In this document: in pieces, positions 1 through 6,735 of the stretch
Layout of the letters: every line of letters starts with the position of its first letter
How positions within the stretch are numbered: position 1 is the stretch's first letter
Source: Actinomycetota bacterium
GTDB taxonomy: Bacteria > Actinomycetota > Acidimicrobiia > Acidimicrobiales > Microtrichaceae
Length of the DNA stretch: 17,992 nt
Reading direction: 5' to 3'
Assembly (NCBI GenBank): GCA_005777415.1
Contig: SXMI01000329.1
Span: forward strand, 1 to 17,992
Program-made: the position numbers and the translations under genes
The notes under the pieces: generated by a model
Seen by the model: the letters and a program-made list of their open reading frames with translations, nothing else
The model's database searches: none
Told to the model about the DNA's origin: nothing

Positions 1-99
1 CGTCTGAATGATCTTGGCTTAGAGGTTGAAGAAGTTACCCCTGCAGCGGCAGTGTTTTCGGGTGTTGTCGTCGGTAAAGTGCTCCCCATCGATTCCGCT
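1..99 (+). pseudogene. pheT: PheT-like N-terminal fragment (partial; probable foreign or chimeric edge)
   Basis: Frame 1 from the first base reads a continuous peptide containing GLEVEEVTP and FSGVVVGKVL. These align residue for residue with the segment of bacterial phenylalanyl-tRNA synthetase beta chain just before and into its EMAP/tRNA-binding domain (the GLEV...F.GVVVG.V pattern near residues 30-50 of the family). The match fades after about position 99, before the expected HPNADKL-type motif. The first 80 bases contain 40 G/C, against clearly higher G+C in the rest of the window, and codons such as TTA, CTT, GTT and GAA are rare in the neighbours. Neither the 5' start nor the remaining roughly 740 residues of a PheT are present. 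I infer a fragment of a different, moderate-GC (proteobacteria-like) genome joined here, by assembly chimera or less likely by transfer. Confidence 0.5.
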
Positions 100-126
100 C
101 GGACGCAACCGCAGCGGCGGCCGGGC

Positions 127-366
127 TCAGCCGAGAAGCCAGCCGATGCCCTGCACGAGCCGCCATCCGAGGTAGACGACGAGTGCGGCGACGAGCAACC
201 AGAAGTGCCACGGCACGCGCATCCGCTCCGGCTCGGCGCGGTCGTCACCGGCCGCCTGCGGCAGCCCGGTCGGCGGCTCGGCCACGGGATGCCCGTCGGG
301 GCACCGCCCGTCGGACTCGAGCGTCGACGGCGTGTAGAAGCGGTTGCAGGGTTCGCACCAGGGCAC
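127..366 (-). CDS. small zinc-ribbon, single-pass membrane protein
   Basis: 79 residues. The N-terminus has C4-x2-C7 and C22-x3-H26, a plausible zinc-ribbon-like metal site, followed by a Pro/Glu-rich linker and one C-terminal membrane helix (about residues 53-78, rich in L, V, W and G) ending four residues after its last tryptophan. The topology suggests a cytoplasmic metal-binding head with a C-terminal anchor. Small proteins starting MPWCE.C are, from memory, widespread in actinobacteria and of unknown function; I cannot assign a role. The second half of the ribbon has Cys plus His where a CxxC is commoner. It starts with GTG 9 nt after the carboxylase stop and so is probably the last gene of that operon. 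Left of it, bases 100-126 hold nothing I recognise. Confidence 0.8.
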   Translation of the reverse strand: MPWCEPCNRFYTPSTLESDGRCPDGHPVAEPPTGLPQAAGDDRAEPERMRVPWHFWLLVAALVVYLGWRLVQGIGWLLG

Positions 367-375
367 GGGAGGGCC

Positions 376-1923
376 TCAGACCGGCGGGACGCCGTGACGG
401 CGATCCGAGAAGTGGCGATCCCTTCCTCTGGACCGCTCCAGACGCAGGTGGACCTCGCGACGCAGGTCGGCGAAGTCCACCACGGCATCGACGACCAACT
501 CGGACGCCAAGCGGAGGAGGTCGACGTCCTCCTCGTAGAGCCGTCGCTGCTCGCGCACGAAGGCCTCCCGCTCATCGGGGTCCTCGATGGCGGCGATCCG
601 GTTCGCGAACACGGCGTTCACCGCCGCCTCGGGACCCATCACGGCGATCTCCGCCGAGGGCAGCGCGATCGTCGCCACCGGGTCGAACGCCGGCCCGGAC
701 ATGGCGTACAGGCCGGCCCCGTAGGCCTTGCGGACGATGACCGACACCTTCGGGACCGTCGCCTCGCACACGGCCGTGATCATCTTGGCGCCGTGGCGGA
801 TGATGCCCTCACGTTCGACCTGACTGCCGATCATGAACCCCGGAACGTCGGCGAGGAAGATCAGGGGCACCCCGAAGGCATCACAGAGCCAGATGAACCT
901 CGCCGCCTTGTCGGCCGAGTCGGCGAAGAGGACGCCGCCCTTGTGGATCGGGTTGTTGGCGACGATCCCCACCGGGCAGCCCTCGAGCAGACCCAGGCCG
1001 ACCACCAGCTCCGGGGCGAACAGCGGCTTGATCTCGAAGAAGGACTCCTCGTCGAGCAGTCCGTCGACGACATCGTGGATGTCGTACCCCTGCGTCTCCT
1101 CCACCGGCACCACCGTGTCGTCGAGCGGCCGCAACGGTGGACGCGGCTCGTACCGTGGTGGCTCCTCGGTCCAGCGGGTCGGCAGGTAGGTGAGGTACGC
1201 CCGCGCCTGCTCGATCGCATCCTCGTCGTCGACCGCCAGGTTGTCGCCGCAGCCCGAGGTGGTGGCGTGCATCCGCGCGCCGCCCATCTCCTCGAGCGTG
1301 ACCTGCTCCCCCACCACCATCTCGGCCATGCGGGGCGAACCCAGGTACATCGAGGCATTGCCCTCGACCATCACGACCAGGTCACAGAAGCTCGGAATGT
1401 AGGCGCCGCCGGCGGCCGAGGGCCCGAACAGGCAGCACACCTGCGGGACCTTCCCGGACAGCCGGACCTGGTTGTAGAAGATCCGGCCCGCACCCCGACG
1501 ACCCGGGAACAGCTCGACCTGGTCGGTGATCCGGGCTCCGGCCGAGTCGACCAACCACACCACCGGGAGGGCGTCCCGCAGCGCCGTCTCGGTCAGCCGG
1601 ACGATCTTCTCGACGGTCCGGGCGCCCCAGGAACCGGCCTTCACGGTGGGGTCGTTCGCCACGACGCAGACCGGGCGCCCGTCCACCTCCGCCACACCGG
1701 TGACGACGCCGTCGGCCGGGAGGTCACTCGCCATGTCGTCCCGGTACGGGGCGTTGGCGAGGAGTTGGTCCTCGACGAACGAGCCCGGGTCGCAGAGCAG
1801 GGCGATCCGCTCCCGGACCGGGAGCTTGTGCTGGGCGGCGAGCTTGGCCCCTCCCCGCGCCTGGTTCCCCTCGACGGCCCGGCGCCGGGCGTCGCGCAGC
1901 GGTTCGACCCGGTCAGCCGTCAC
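376..1923 (-). CDS. acyl-CoA carboxylase, carboxyltransferase (beta) subunit
   Basis: 515 residues, the usual size for the beta subunit of propionyl-, acetyl- or methylcrotonyl-CoA carboxylases. It transfers carboxylate from carboxybiotin to an acyl-CoA in the cytoplasm. The two crotonase-like halves are visible. The N-terminal oxyanion-hole segment GPSAAGGAY lies at residues 168-176, with LGSPRMAEMVVGEQV after it. The C-terminal half has RKAYGAGLYAM at 398-408 and SAEIAVMGPEAAVNAVF at 423-439. DSAGARITDQVE (126-137) is also typical. Substrate specificity cannot be read reliably; the sequence looks more like the methylcrotonyl/geranyl/propionyl type than bacterial AccD with a zinc ribbon, which is absent. 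No biotin carboxylase or biotin carrier gene is in the window, so the alpha subunit must be encoded elsewhere. The GTG start lies 22 nt after the FKBP gene and has no strong Shine-Dalgarno; GTG at codon 6 is an alternative. Confidence 0.92.
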   Translation of the reverse strand: MTADRVEPLRDARRRAVEGNQARGGAKLAAQHKLPVRERIALLCDPGSFVEDQLLANAPYRDDMASDLPADGVVTGVAEVDGRPVCVVANDPTVKAGSWGARTVEKIVRLTETALRDALPVVWLVDSAGARITDQVELFPGRRGAGRIFYNQVRLSGKVPQVCCLFGPSAAGGAYIPSFCDLVVMVEGNASMYLGSPRMAEMVVGEQVTLEEMGGARMHATTSGCGDNLAVDDEDAIEQARAYLTYLPTRWTEEPPRYEPRPPLRPLDDTVVPVEETQGYDIHDVVDGLLDEESFFEIKPLFAPELVVGLGLLEGCPVGIVANNPIHKGGVLFADSADKAARFIWLCDAFGVPLIFLADVPGFMIGSQVEREGIIRHGAKMITAVCEATVPKVSVIVRKAYGAGLYAMSGPAFDPVATIALPSAEIAVMGPEAAVNAVFANRIAAIEDPDEREAFVREQRRLYEEDVDLLRLASELVVDAVVDFADLRREVHLRLERSRGRDRHFSDRRHGVPPV

Positions 1924-1945
1924 GAGGTCGGATCAGCAGTCCCGG

Positions 1946-2560
1946 TCAGCCGACCGAGACCAGGTCCACCGTGAACACCAGGGTGGCGCCCGGCTGGATG
2001 CCCGATCCGGGTGGCGGCGACTGGCCGTAGGCCTGCTCGGCAGGGATCACCAGCGTCCGGCGACCACCCTCCTTCATGCCGACCAGACCCTCGCTCCAGC
2101 CCTGGATGACCCGGTCGAGCGGGAACGTCGCGGGCTCGCCCCGGCTCCAGGACGAGTCGAACTCGACCCCGTCCGAGGCCTGCACGCCGACGTAGTGGGC
2201 CGTGATGGTGTCGCCGGCCTGGACCTCGGCACCGGTGCCCTCGACGTCGTCGGTCACGACCAGCTCCGTGACCTCGTCCTGGGCTGCGATCTCCGGCTTG
2301 CCGCGTTCCTCGATCTGTGCGAGCACCTCGCTCCCTCCCGATCCGCCCTCGGCGGATCCTCCTGCGGACGCCGTGGTCGACGTCACCTGCGCCGCATCCT
2401 CGCCGCCGCAGGCGACGATGGCGAATCCGGCGGACGCCACCACGGCGGCGGAGACGACTCCCCGCCCGACCGCCCGGCGCCACCGGCCTCCGAACGTGGA
2501 CGAGGACTGCTGAGGCTCCGCCGTCCCGCTCGACACCATCGCATCCGTCGTTCCGGACAT
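1946..2560 (-). CDS. FKBP-type peptidyl-prolyl isomerase, lipoprotein
   Basis: 204 residues. An N-terminal cytoplasmic stretch of about 30 residues ends in RR; a hydrophobic segment (about 33-50) then leads to the lipobox IVAC with Cys51, so the mature protein should be a lipid-anchored extracytoplasmic foldase. A Ser/Gly/Ala/Glu-rich linker (52-80) precedes the FKBP domain at about 114-202, which shows AHYVG, EFDSSW (133-138), VIQGWSEGL (151-159), the GMKEGGRRTLVIP strand and AYG (177-179). These are the residues that line the prolyl-binding pocket. The ATG start at 2560 has a good ribosome site (GGGGAG, 6 nt upstream), one of only two ATG starts in the window. ATG at codon 8 would also leave a valid signal peptide. 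It sits 84 nt after der and probably has its own promoter. Confidence 0.92.
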   Translation of the reverse strand: MSGTTDAMVSSGTAEPQQSSSTFGGRWRRAVGRGVVSAAVVASAGFAIVACGGEDAAQVTSTTASAGGSAEGGSGGSEVLAQIEERGKPEIAAQDEVTELVVTDDVEGTGAEVQAGDTITAHYVGVQASDGVEFDSSWSRGEPATFPLDRVIQGWSEGLVGMKEGGRRTLVIPAEQAYGQSPPPGSGIQPGATLVFTVDLVSVG

Positions 2561-2607
2561 CTGCAGCTCCCCACGTGCTCCGGCCCCGGGGGCGGTGCCA
2601 CCCGAGC

Positions 2608-2626
2608 CGTCGGGAACATCCCGACG
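2608..2626 (-). terminator. 8-bp perfect hairpin between der and the FKBP gene
   Basis: CGTCGGGA, loop TGT (minus strand), TCCCGACG: a perfect 8-bp stem with a 3-nt loop, 19-37 nt after the der stop codon. No T-tract follows, so it is not a classical intrinsic terminator. It could be a U-less hairpin ending the DUF512-der transcript, or a structure at the very 5' end of the FKBP mRNA, because the putative start point predicted from the TAGTCT box falls at its edge. Which of these applies cannot be told from the sequence. Confidence 0.4.
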
Positions 2627-2631
2627 AGTCG

Positions 2632-2637
2632 AGACTA
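2632..2637 (-). promoter_or_regulatory. putative -10 box for the FKBP-carboxylase operon
   Basis: TAGTCT on the minus strand, 71 nt before the FKBP ATG and just after the der stop. It is identical to the box in front of ispH. No convincing -35 is visible. If used, transcription would start near 2625 and give a leader of about 65 nt containing the hairpin at 2608-2626 and a GGGGAG ribosome site. Confidence 0.35.
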
Positions 2638-2644
2638 GGCCCGC

Positions 2645-3976
2645 TCAGCTCCCCCGGCGTCGCACCCGGATCTTCACCGGCACGGCGCCCAGATCGAACT
2701 CCTCACGGAACATCCGCTCGATGTAGCGGAGGTAGGACGGGGGGACCTCCTTGCTGGCGAACAACGTGAAGGTCGGCGGGTCGGTGGCCCCCTGGGTCCC
2801 GTACAGGATCCGCGCGCCATGCGGTGCGGGCTGGGCCTGCTGGGCCCGGCGCAGCACGTCCACGACCCGGCGGGTCGGGACCCGGGTGTGGTACTGCTCC
2901 AGCGTGGCGCCGAGCGCCGGGAGCAGGCGGTGCACGCCCCGACCGGAGAGCGCCGAGAGGCGCAGGACCGGGGCGTCACCGAGGAAGTGCAGTCGCTGAC
3001 CGAGCTGGTACAACACGTCGTCGCGTCGCTCGGCGTCGAGCAGCTCCCACTTGTTGAGGACGACCACCACGGGACAGCCCGCACCGTCGATGCGCTCGGC
3101 GAGTCGCTGGTCCTGGTGGGTGATCCCCTCCGTGGCGTCGATGACCAGGAGGGCGACGTCGGCCGCGTCCACCGACCGCAGGGCCCGCACCATGGAGAAG
3201 TACTCCGTGTCCTCGTCGATCCGGGAGCGGCGACGCATCCCGGCGGTGTCCACGAAGCGGATCGGCCCCGAGGGCGTGTCGACCACCGTGTCGACCGAGT
3301 CCCGTGTGGTCCCGGGCATGTCGTGGACCACGGCCCGGTCCTCGCCGATGAGGCGGTTGAAGAGGGTCGACTTGCCCACGTTCGGGCGACCGACCAGCGC
3401 CACGGCGACCAGTCCGTCGGAATCGTCGCCATCGCCGATGGCGGACTCCTCGGCCTCGTCGTCCTCGGACCCGGTGCCGGGGAGATGCTCGAGGAGCACG
3501 TCGAGCAGGTCGCCGGTGCCGCGACCGTGCTGGGCCGAGATCGGGTGGGGATCTCCCAGGCCGAGGCCCAGCAGCTCCCAGATGCCGGCCTCGTGCGCCG
3601 CGTCGTCGACCTTGTTGGCCACCAGCACGACCGGCACGTCGACCGACCGGAGGAGCTGGGCGACGGCGGCGTCGTCGTCGGTCACCCCGACGCTGGAGTC
3701 GACCACGAACAGCACCACGTCGGCTTCGCGCACGGCCTTCGCCGACTGCTCCGACACCTTGCGGTCGAGCTCGGAGCCACCGGTCATCCATCCACCGGTG
3801 TCGACCAGCCGGAAGGAGCGCCCGAGCCAGTCGGCCTCGACCTCGACCCGGTCGCGGGTCACACCGGGGCGCTCCTCGACGATCGCCACCCGCTGGCCGA
3901 CGATGCGGTTCAACAGCGTCGACTTGCCCACGTTCGGTCGACCGGCGATGACCACCAGCGGCAACTCGGAGCTCAC
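2645..3976 (-). CDS. der: ribosome assembly GTPase Der (EngA)
   Basis: 443 residues from the GTG chosen here. Der is the tandem-GTPase factor needed for 50S subunit maturation. Two complete G domains are visible: GRPNVGKST at 12-20 with DTGG (59-62) and NKVD (121-124), then GRPNVGKST at 196-204 with DTAG and NKWE (308-311). A C-terminal KH-like domain ends KIRVRRRGS. An acidic linker (about 171-188) separates the G domains, as in the family. Open frame continues upstream to 4126, but the extra 50 residues are low-complexity Arg/Gly and overlap the preceding gene; the GTG at 3976 gives a start directly before the first G1 strand and a GTGA overlap with the upstream stop, the same coupling seen at six other junctions here. 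Confidence 0.96.
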   Translation of the reverse strand: MSSELPLVVIAGRPNVGKSTLLNRIVGQRVAIVEERPGVTRDRVEVEADWLGRSFRLVDTGGWMTGGSELDRKVSEQSAKAVREADVVLFVVDSSVGVTDDDAAVAQLLRSVDVPVVLVANKVDDAAHEAGIWELLGLGLGDPHPISAQHGRGTGDLLDVLLEHLPGTGSEDDEAEESAIGDGDDSDGLVAVALVGRPNVGKSTLFNRLIGEDRAVVHDMPGTTRDSVDTVVDTPSGPIRFVDTAGMRRRSRIDEDTEYFSMVRALRSVDAADVALLVIDATEGITHQDQRLAERIDGAGCPVVVVLNKWELLDAERRDDVLYQLGQRLHFLGDAPVLRLSALSGRGVHRLLPALGATLEQYHTRVPTRRVVDVLRRAQQAQPAPHGARILYGTQGATDPPTFTLFASKEVPPSYLRYIERMFREEFDLGAVPVKIRVRRRGS

Positions 3977-5415
3977 GGGCCCACCTGCTCGGCCCTGCGG
4001 TCGCCCCCGTCCGGACCCGACTCGAGCGCCGCCCGCAGGGACCGGCCGTCGGTCGGGATCACCTCGACCGGACGCGGCAGGTCCTCCGGCCGAACGCCGT
4101 CGAGGAAGGCGCCCCGGCTCAGGCACACATCGGGGAGCAGGTAGCGGTGCCCCTCGGGCTCCCTGGACAGCACCTCGGCCAGGTCCTGTCCGACCATCAG
4201 GCCGCTCACGCCGATGTTGCCGCCGAAGAACCGGTTGACGACCGGGATCACCCGGATGTCGCTGCGCCCGAGCGTGGCGACCAAGGGCTCGATCACCCGT
4301 GCGCCCATCTCCCCCGTCAGGATCCCCACCGGAACGGCGGGGCTGCCGGGGACGCCGAGGGACGCCGGGACGGCAGCGGAACCTGCTCCCTGCGATCCGG
4401 CTGCGGCCGGCTCGCCCCGGGGAGCCCGGTAGCCCGTCGCCGGGGCGCCGTCGACCGAGGCGAAGAAGCCGGGTTGCACGCCGATCACCTCGGAGCGGGC
4501 ACCGGTGAACTCCAACTCGAAGGCCCGGGCCATGCCGATCCCGTCCTCGTGCATGGAGAACTCGCCGTACTCATCGGCGGCGGGGAACGGCAGGCCGGCG
4601 AGCAGGTAGTACTCGTCGGCGGCGAACACCACCGGCCGGCCCAGCACCGAGCGGAAGACGTCGCGTGCCGCCTCGACCGTCCGGACCACGGCCAGGGCCT
4701 CGTCGCGGGTGTGGGGCCGCATCCTGGGCTCGGGGTTGTGGTCCGACACTCCCAGCGGGACGACGGCGAGATCCGCGATCTCGGGGTACTCGTCGAGGAC
4801 CCCGCACAGGGTGTCGGCGAGCACCGGACCGTCGTTCAGCCCAGGACAGACGACCACCTGCCCGTGCACCTCCACCCCGTGGTCCAGCAGCGCCCGGAGC
4901 CATCGGAGCGAGGTGGCGCCCCGGCGGTTCCGGAGCAGGTCCGAACGGACCGCGGGGTCCGTCGCATGGATCGACACGTAGAGCGGGCTCAGGCCCTCGA
5001 CCACGACCCGCTCCAGGTCGGCCTCGGTGAAGCGGGTCAGCGTCGTGAAGTTCCCGTAGAGGAACGACAGCCGGTAGTCGTCGTCCTTGACGTAGAGGCT
5101 CCGGCGCATGCCGGGCGGCAGCTGGTAGATGAAGCAGAACTCGCAGTGGTTGTCGCAGGTCCGTATGCCGTCGAAGAGCGGTGAGTCGACCTCGATCCCG
5201 AGCGGGACGCCCGCTGCCTTGCGGACCTCGACGACGAGGTCGACCTCACCCCGTCGGATCTCGAGGTCCACATCCGGCTCGTCACCCAGGACCCGGTACT
5301 CGATGACGTCACGAACCGGTCGTCCGGAGATCGTCCGCAGCTCGTCGCCGACGCGCACCCCGGCCTCGGCGGCCGGTGATCCGGCCGCCACGGCGGTGAT
5401 CACGGCGTTCGACAC
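3973..5415 (-). CDS. DUF512 family protein with PDZ and radical-SAM-like Fe-S motif
   Basis: 480 residues. The N-terminus is PDZ-like (about 1-60: AGSPAAEAGVRVGDEL, ISGRPV). A cysteine cluster follows at C87-x3-C91-x2-C94, the spacing that binds the 4Fe-4S cluster in radical SAM enzymes, and then GNFTTLTRFTE and SPLYVSIHATDP, characteristic of this family. The C-terminal DUF512 region includes VGILTGEMGARV and NRFFGGNIGVSGLMVGQD. The reaction is unknown. Homologues are commonly encoded next to der, as here, so a link to ribosome maturation has been a reasonable guess but is unproven. An Ala/Gly/Pro-rich stretch of about 40 residues (322-361) interrupts the DUF512 region and looks like a lineage-specific loop. 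The GTG start is supported by the PDZ beginning at once and by a TACGAT box exactly 6 nt upstream, with no ribosome site. Confidence 0.9.
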   Translation of the reverse strand: MSNAVITAVAAGSPAAEAGVRVGDELRTISGRPVRDVIEYRVLGDEPDVDLEIRRGEVDLVVEVRKAAGVPLGIEVDSPLFDGIRTCDNHCEFCFIYQLPPGMRRSLYVKDDDYRLSFLYGNFTTLTRFTEADLERVVVEGLSPLYVSIHATDPAVRSDLLRNRRGATSLRWLRALLDHGVEVHGQVVVCPGLNDGPVLADTLCGVLDEYPEIADLAVVPLGVSDHNPEPRMRPHTRDEALAVVRTVEAARDVFRSVLGRPVVFAADEYYLLAGLPFPAADEYGEFSMHEDGIGMARAFELEFTGARSEVIGVQPGFFASVDGAPATGYRAPRGEPAAAGSQGAGSAAVPASLGVPGSPAVPVGILTGEMGARVIEPLVATLGRSDIRVIPVVNRFFGGNIGVSGLMVGQDLAEVLSREPEGHRYLLPDVCLSRGAFLDGVRPEDLPRPVEVIPTDGRSLRAALESGPDGGDRRAEQVGP

Positions 5416-5421
5416 CTGCGG

Positions 5422-5427
5422 ATCGTA
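5422..5427 (-). promoter_or_regulatory. -10 box for leaderless DUF512-der transcript
   Basis: TACGAT on the minus strand, followed by exactly 6 nt and then the GTG of the DUF512 gene. With the normal distance from -10 to start point, the first transcribed base is the G of GTG. No Shine-Dalgarno sequence is present. No clear -35 is seen. Confidence 0.6.
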
Positions 5428-5488
5428 GCGCCGACCGGGTTGCGGGACGGCACCCGTGCCACACTGGTGACCGGCCGGGCCCGTCGGG

Positions 5489-5502
5489 GTCCGGAACCGG
5501 AC
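5489..5502. repeat. inverted repeat upstream of the hydrolase gene
   Basis: GTCCGG-AA-CCGGAC, a perfect 6+6 inverted repeat ending 17 nt before the hydrolase GTG. It may be an operator or a 5' UTR hairpin near the ribosome site. Short G+C-rich inverted repeats arise often by chance at this composition. The rest of the 104-bp divergent gap holds a possible weak ribosome site (GGGGGA) and no convincing -10 for the plus strand. Confidence 0.25.
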
Positions 5503-5519
5503 GACGTTGGGGGAACGAC

Positions 5520-6698
5520 GTGGAAGAGACGGCTGGACATCAGCGGATCTCGGGGCTGCGGCGGGCCGCCCTGCTCGTCATGGGGGCGGGCCTGCTGGCC
5601 GCGGCGTGCACGATGCCGCCACCGGCCACCGGTCTCAACCCGGACACCGCACCCCGGGCCGGAGAGGCCGCGTACGCCGAACGCGGTCCCCACCCGGTCG
5701 GGGTGACGACGCTGTCGCTCGGTGACCGCTCCGTCGAGGTCTGGTACCCGGCCGACCCGGAGGGCATCGGCGACACGCCCCGGGAGTCCTACTTCATCCG
5801 GGACTTCGTGCCGCCGTCCTTCGATGCGCTGATCCCGCCGGAGGTCGACCCGCCGTACCTGACCGACTCCTACCGTGACGTGCCGGCCGCAGCGGGAAGC
5901 TTCCCGCTGTCGATCTTCTCCCACGGAGCGGCCAGCTTCCGCCTGCAGTCCACCGAGCTGACGACCCACCTGGCGTCCTGGGGGTTCGTGGTGATCTCGC
6001 CGGACTACCTGGAGCGCGGTCTCGCGAACGTGCTCGGGTCACCCCCGGCGGCCCCGAAGACCGACACGCTCGTCGCTGAGCTGGCGATCGACGCCGTCAT
6101 CGCCGCCGGGGACGACCCGACGTCGCTGCTCTCGGGGGCGGTGCAGTTCTCCGAGGTCTTTGCGTTCGGTCACTCGGCCGGAGGAGGGACCTCGCTGCGC
6201 CTGCTGGCCCGGCCCGACGTCGACACGGCGATCCCGATGGCCGCCGGCATCAACCCCTTGTCGGTGATCAGCGGCACCGCTCCTCCGCTGGCGCCGGGCG
6301 AGTCCATCACCTGGATCGCCGGCCAGGGCGACGGGATCGCCTCCATCGACGGGGTCCGCGGCGGCTACGACCTCACCCGAGGCGAGAAGAAGATCATCGA
6401 GATCCGGGGTGCCGGCCACAACAACGCGTTCACCGACATCTGTGAGATCGGCGAGGGTGGGGTGGTCCAGCTCGCGGTCGCCACCGGCCTGCCCATCCCG
6501 ACCCAGTTGCTGGCACTCGGTGACGACGGCTGCCGGGTCCCGCCCTTCCGGGAGTCGGCCGAGGTCTGGCCCGAGGTGCGCCACTTCGTCACCGCCGAGA
6601 TGCGCTACCGCTCCGGCCTGGACGGCGAGCCGGTCGGACTCGGCCGGCAGGTCGTGGCCGCCTTCGACGACGTCGCCCGGTACGACCACGCCCCCTGA
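5520..6698 (+). CDS. secreted alpha/beta hydrolase, putative lipoprotein (PAF-acetylhydrolase/dienelactone-hydrolase-like)
   Basis: 392 residues. The N-terminus is RR followed by a hydrophobic stretch ending LLAAAC with Cys30, a plausible though not ideal lipobox. The catalytic core has the oxyanion segment FSHGAA (133-138), the nucleophile elbow GHSAGG with Ser219, a candidate acid around D271 and the histidine in GAGHNN (His300). The overall pattern (WYPA near the N-terminus, SHG, then WGFVVISPDY before the nucleophile) is that of PAF-acetylhydrolase-like and chlorophyllase-like esterases. The substrate cannot be predicted; ester or lipid hydrolysis outside the cytoplasm is the inference. 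GTG start after a weak GGGGGA site; ATG at codon 21 would destroy the signal peptide. It heads a short plus-strand block with ispH (37-nt gap), but ispH appears to have its own promoter. Confidence 0.85.
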   Translation: MEETAGHQRISGLRRAALLVMGAGLLAAACTMPPPATGLNPDTAPRAGEAAYAERGPHPVGVTTLSLGDRSVEVWYPADPEGIGDTPRESYFIRDFVPPSFDALIPPEVDPPYLTDSYRDVPAAAGSFPLSIFSHGAASFRLQSTELTTHLASWGFVVISPDYLERGLANVLGSPPAAPKTDTLVAELAIDAVIAAGDDPTSLLSGAVQFSEVFAFGHSAGGGTSLRLLARPDVDTAIPMAAGINPLSVISGTAPPLAPGESITWIAGQGDGIASIDGVRGGYDLTRGEKKIIEIRGAGHNNAFTDICEIGEGGVVQLAVATGLPIPTQLLALGDDGCRVPPFRESAEVWPEVRHFVTAEMRYRSGLDGEPVGLGRQVVAAFDDVARYDHAP

Positions 6699-6723
6699 TC
6701 CCCACGATCGCCCGACCGGTCCG

Positions 6724-6729
6724 TAGTCT
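6724..6729 (+). promoter_or_regulatory. -10 box for leaderless ispH transcript
   Basis: TAGTCT, then exactly 6 nt, then the ispH GTG at 6736. There is no Shine-Dalgarno sequence between them, so the mRNA would begin at the start codon. It lies in the 37-nt gap after the hydrolase gene, so ispH need not depend on read-through. Confidence 0.6.
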
Positions 6730-6735
6730 GACGGC

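Noticed and set aside
52..1974. A 640-codon plus-strand open frame beginning in the PheT-like segment
   Set aside because: After the first 16 or so codons it is the antisense shadow of the carboxyltransferase gene and the small membrane protein; only the left end is meaningful.
3977..4126. N-terminal extension of Der by 50 residues
   Set aside because: It overlaps the 3' end of the DUF512 gene, is Arg/Gly-rich, and the GTG at 3976 sits exactly before the first G1 strand with the GTGA overlap seen elsewhere.
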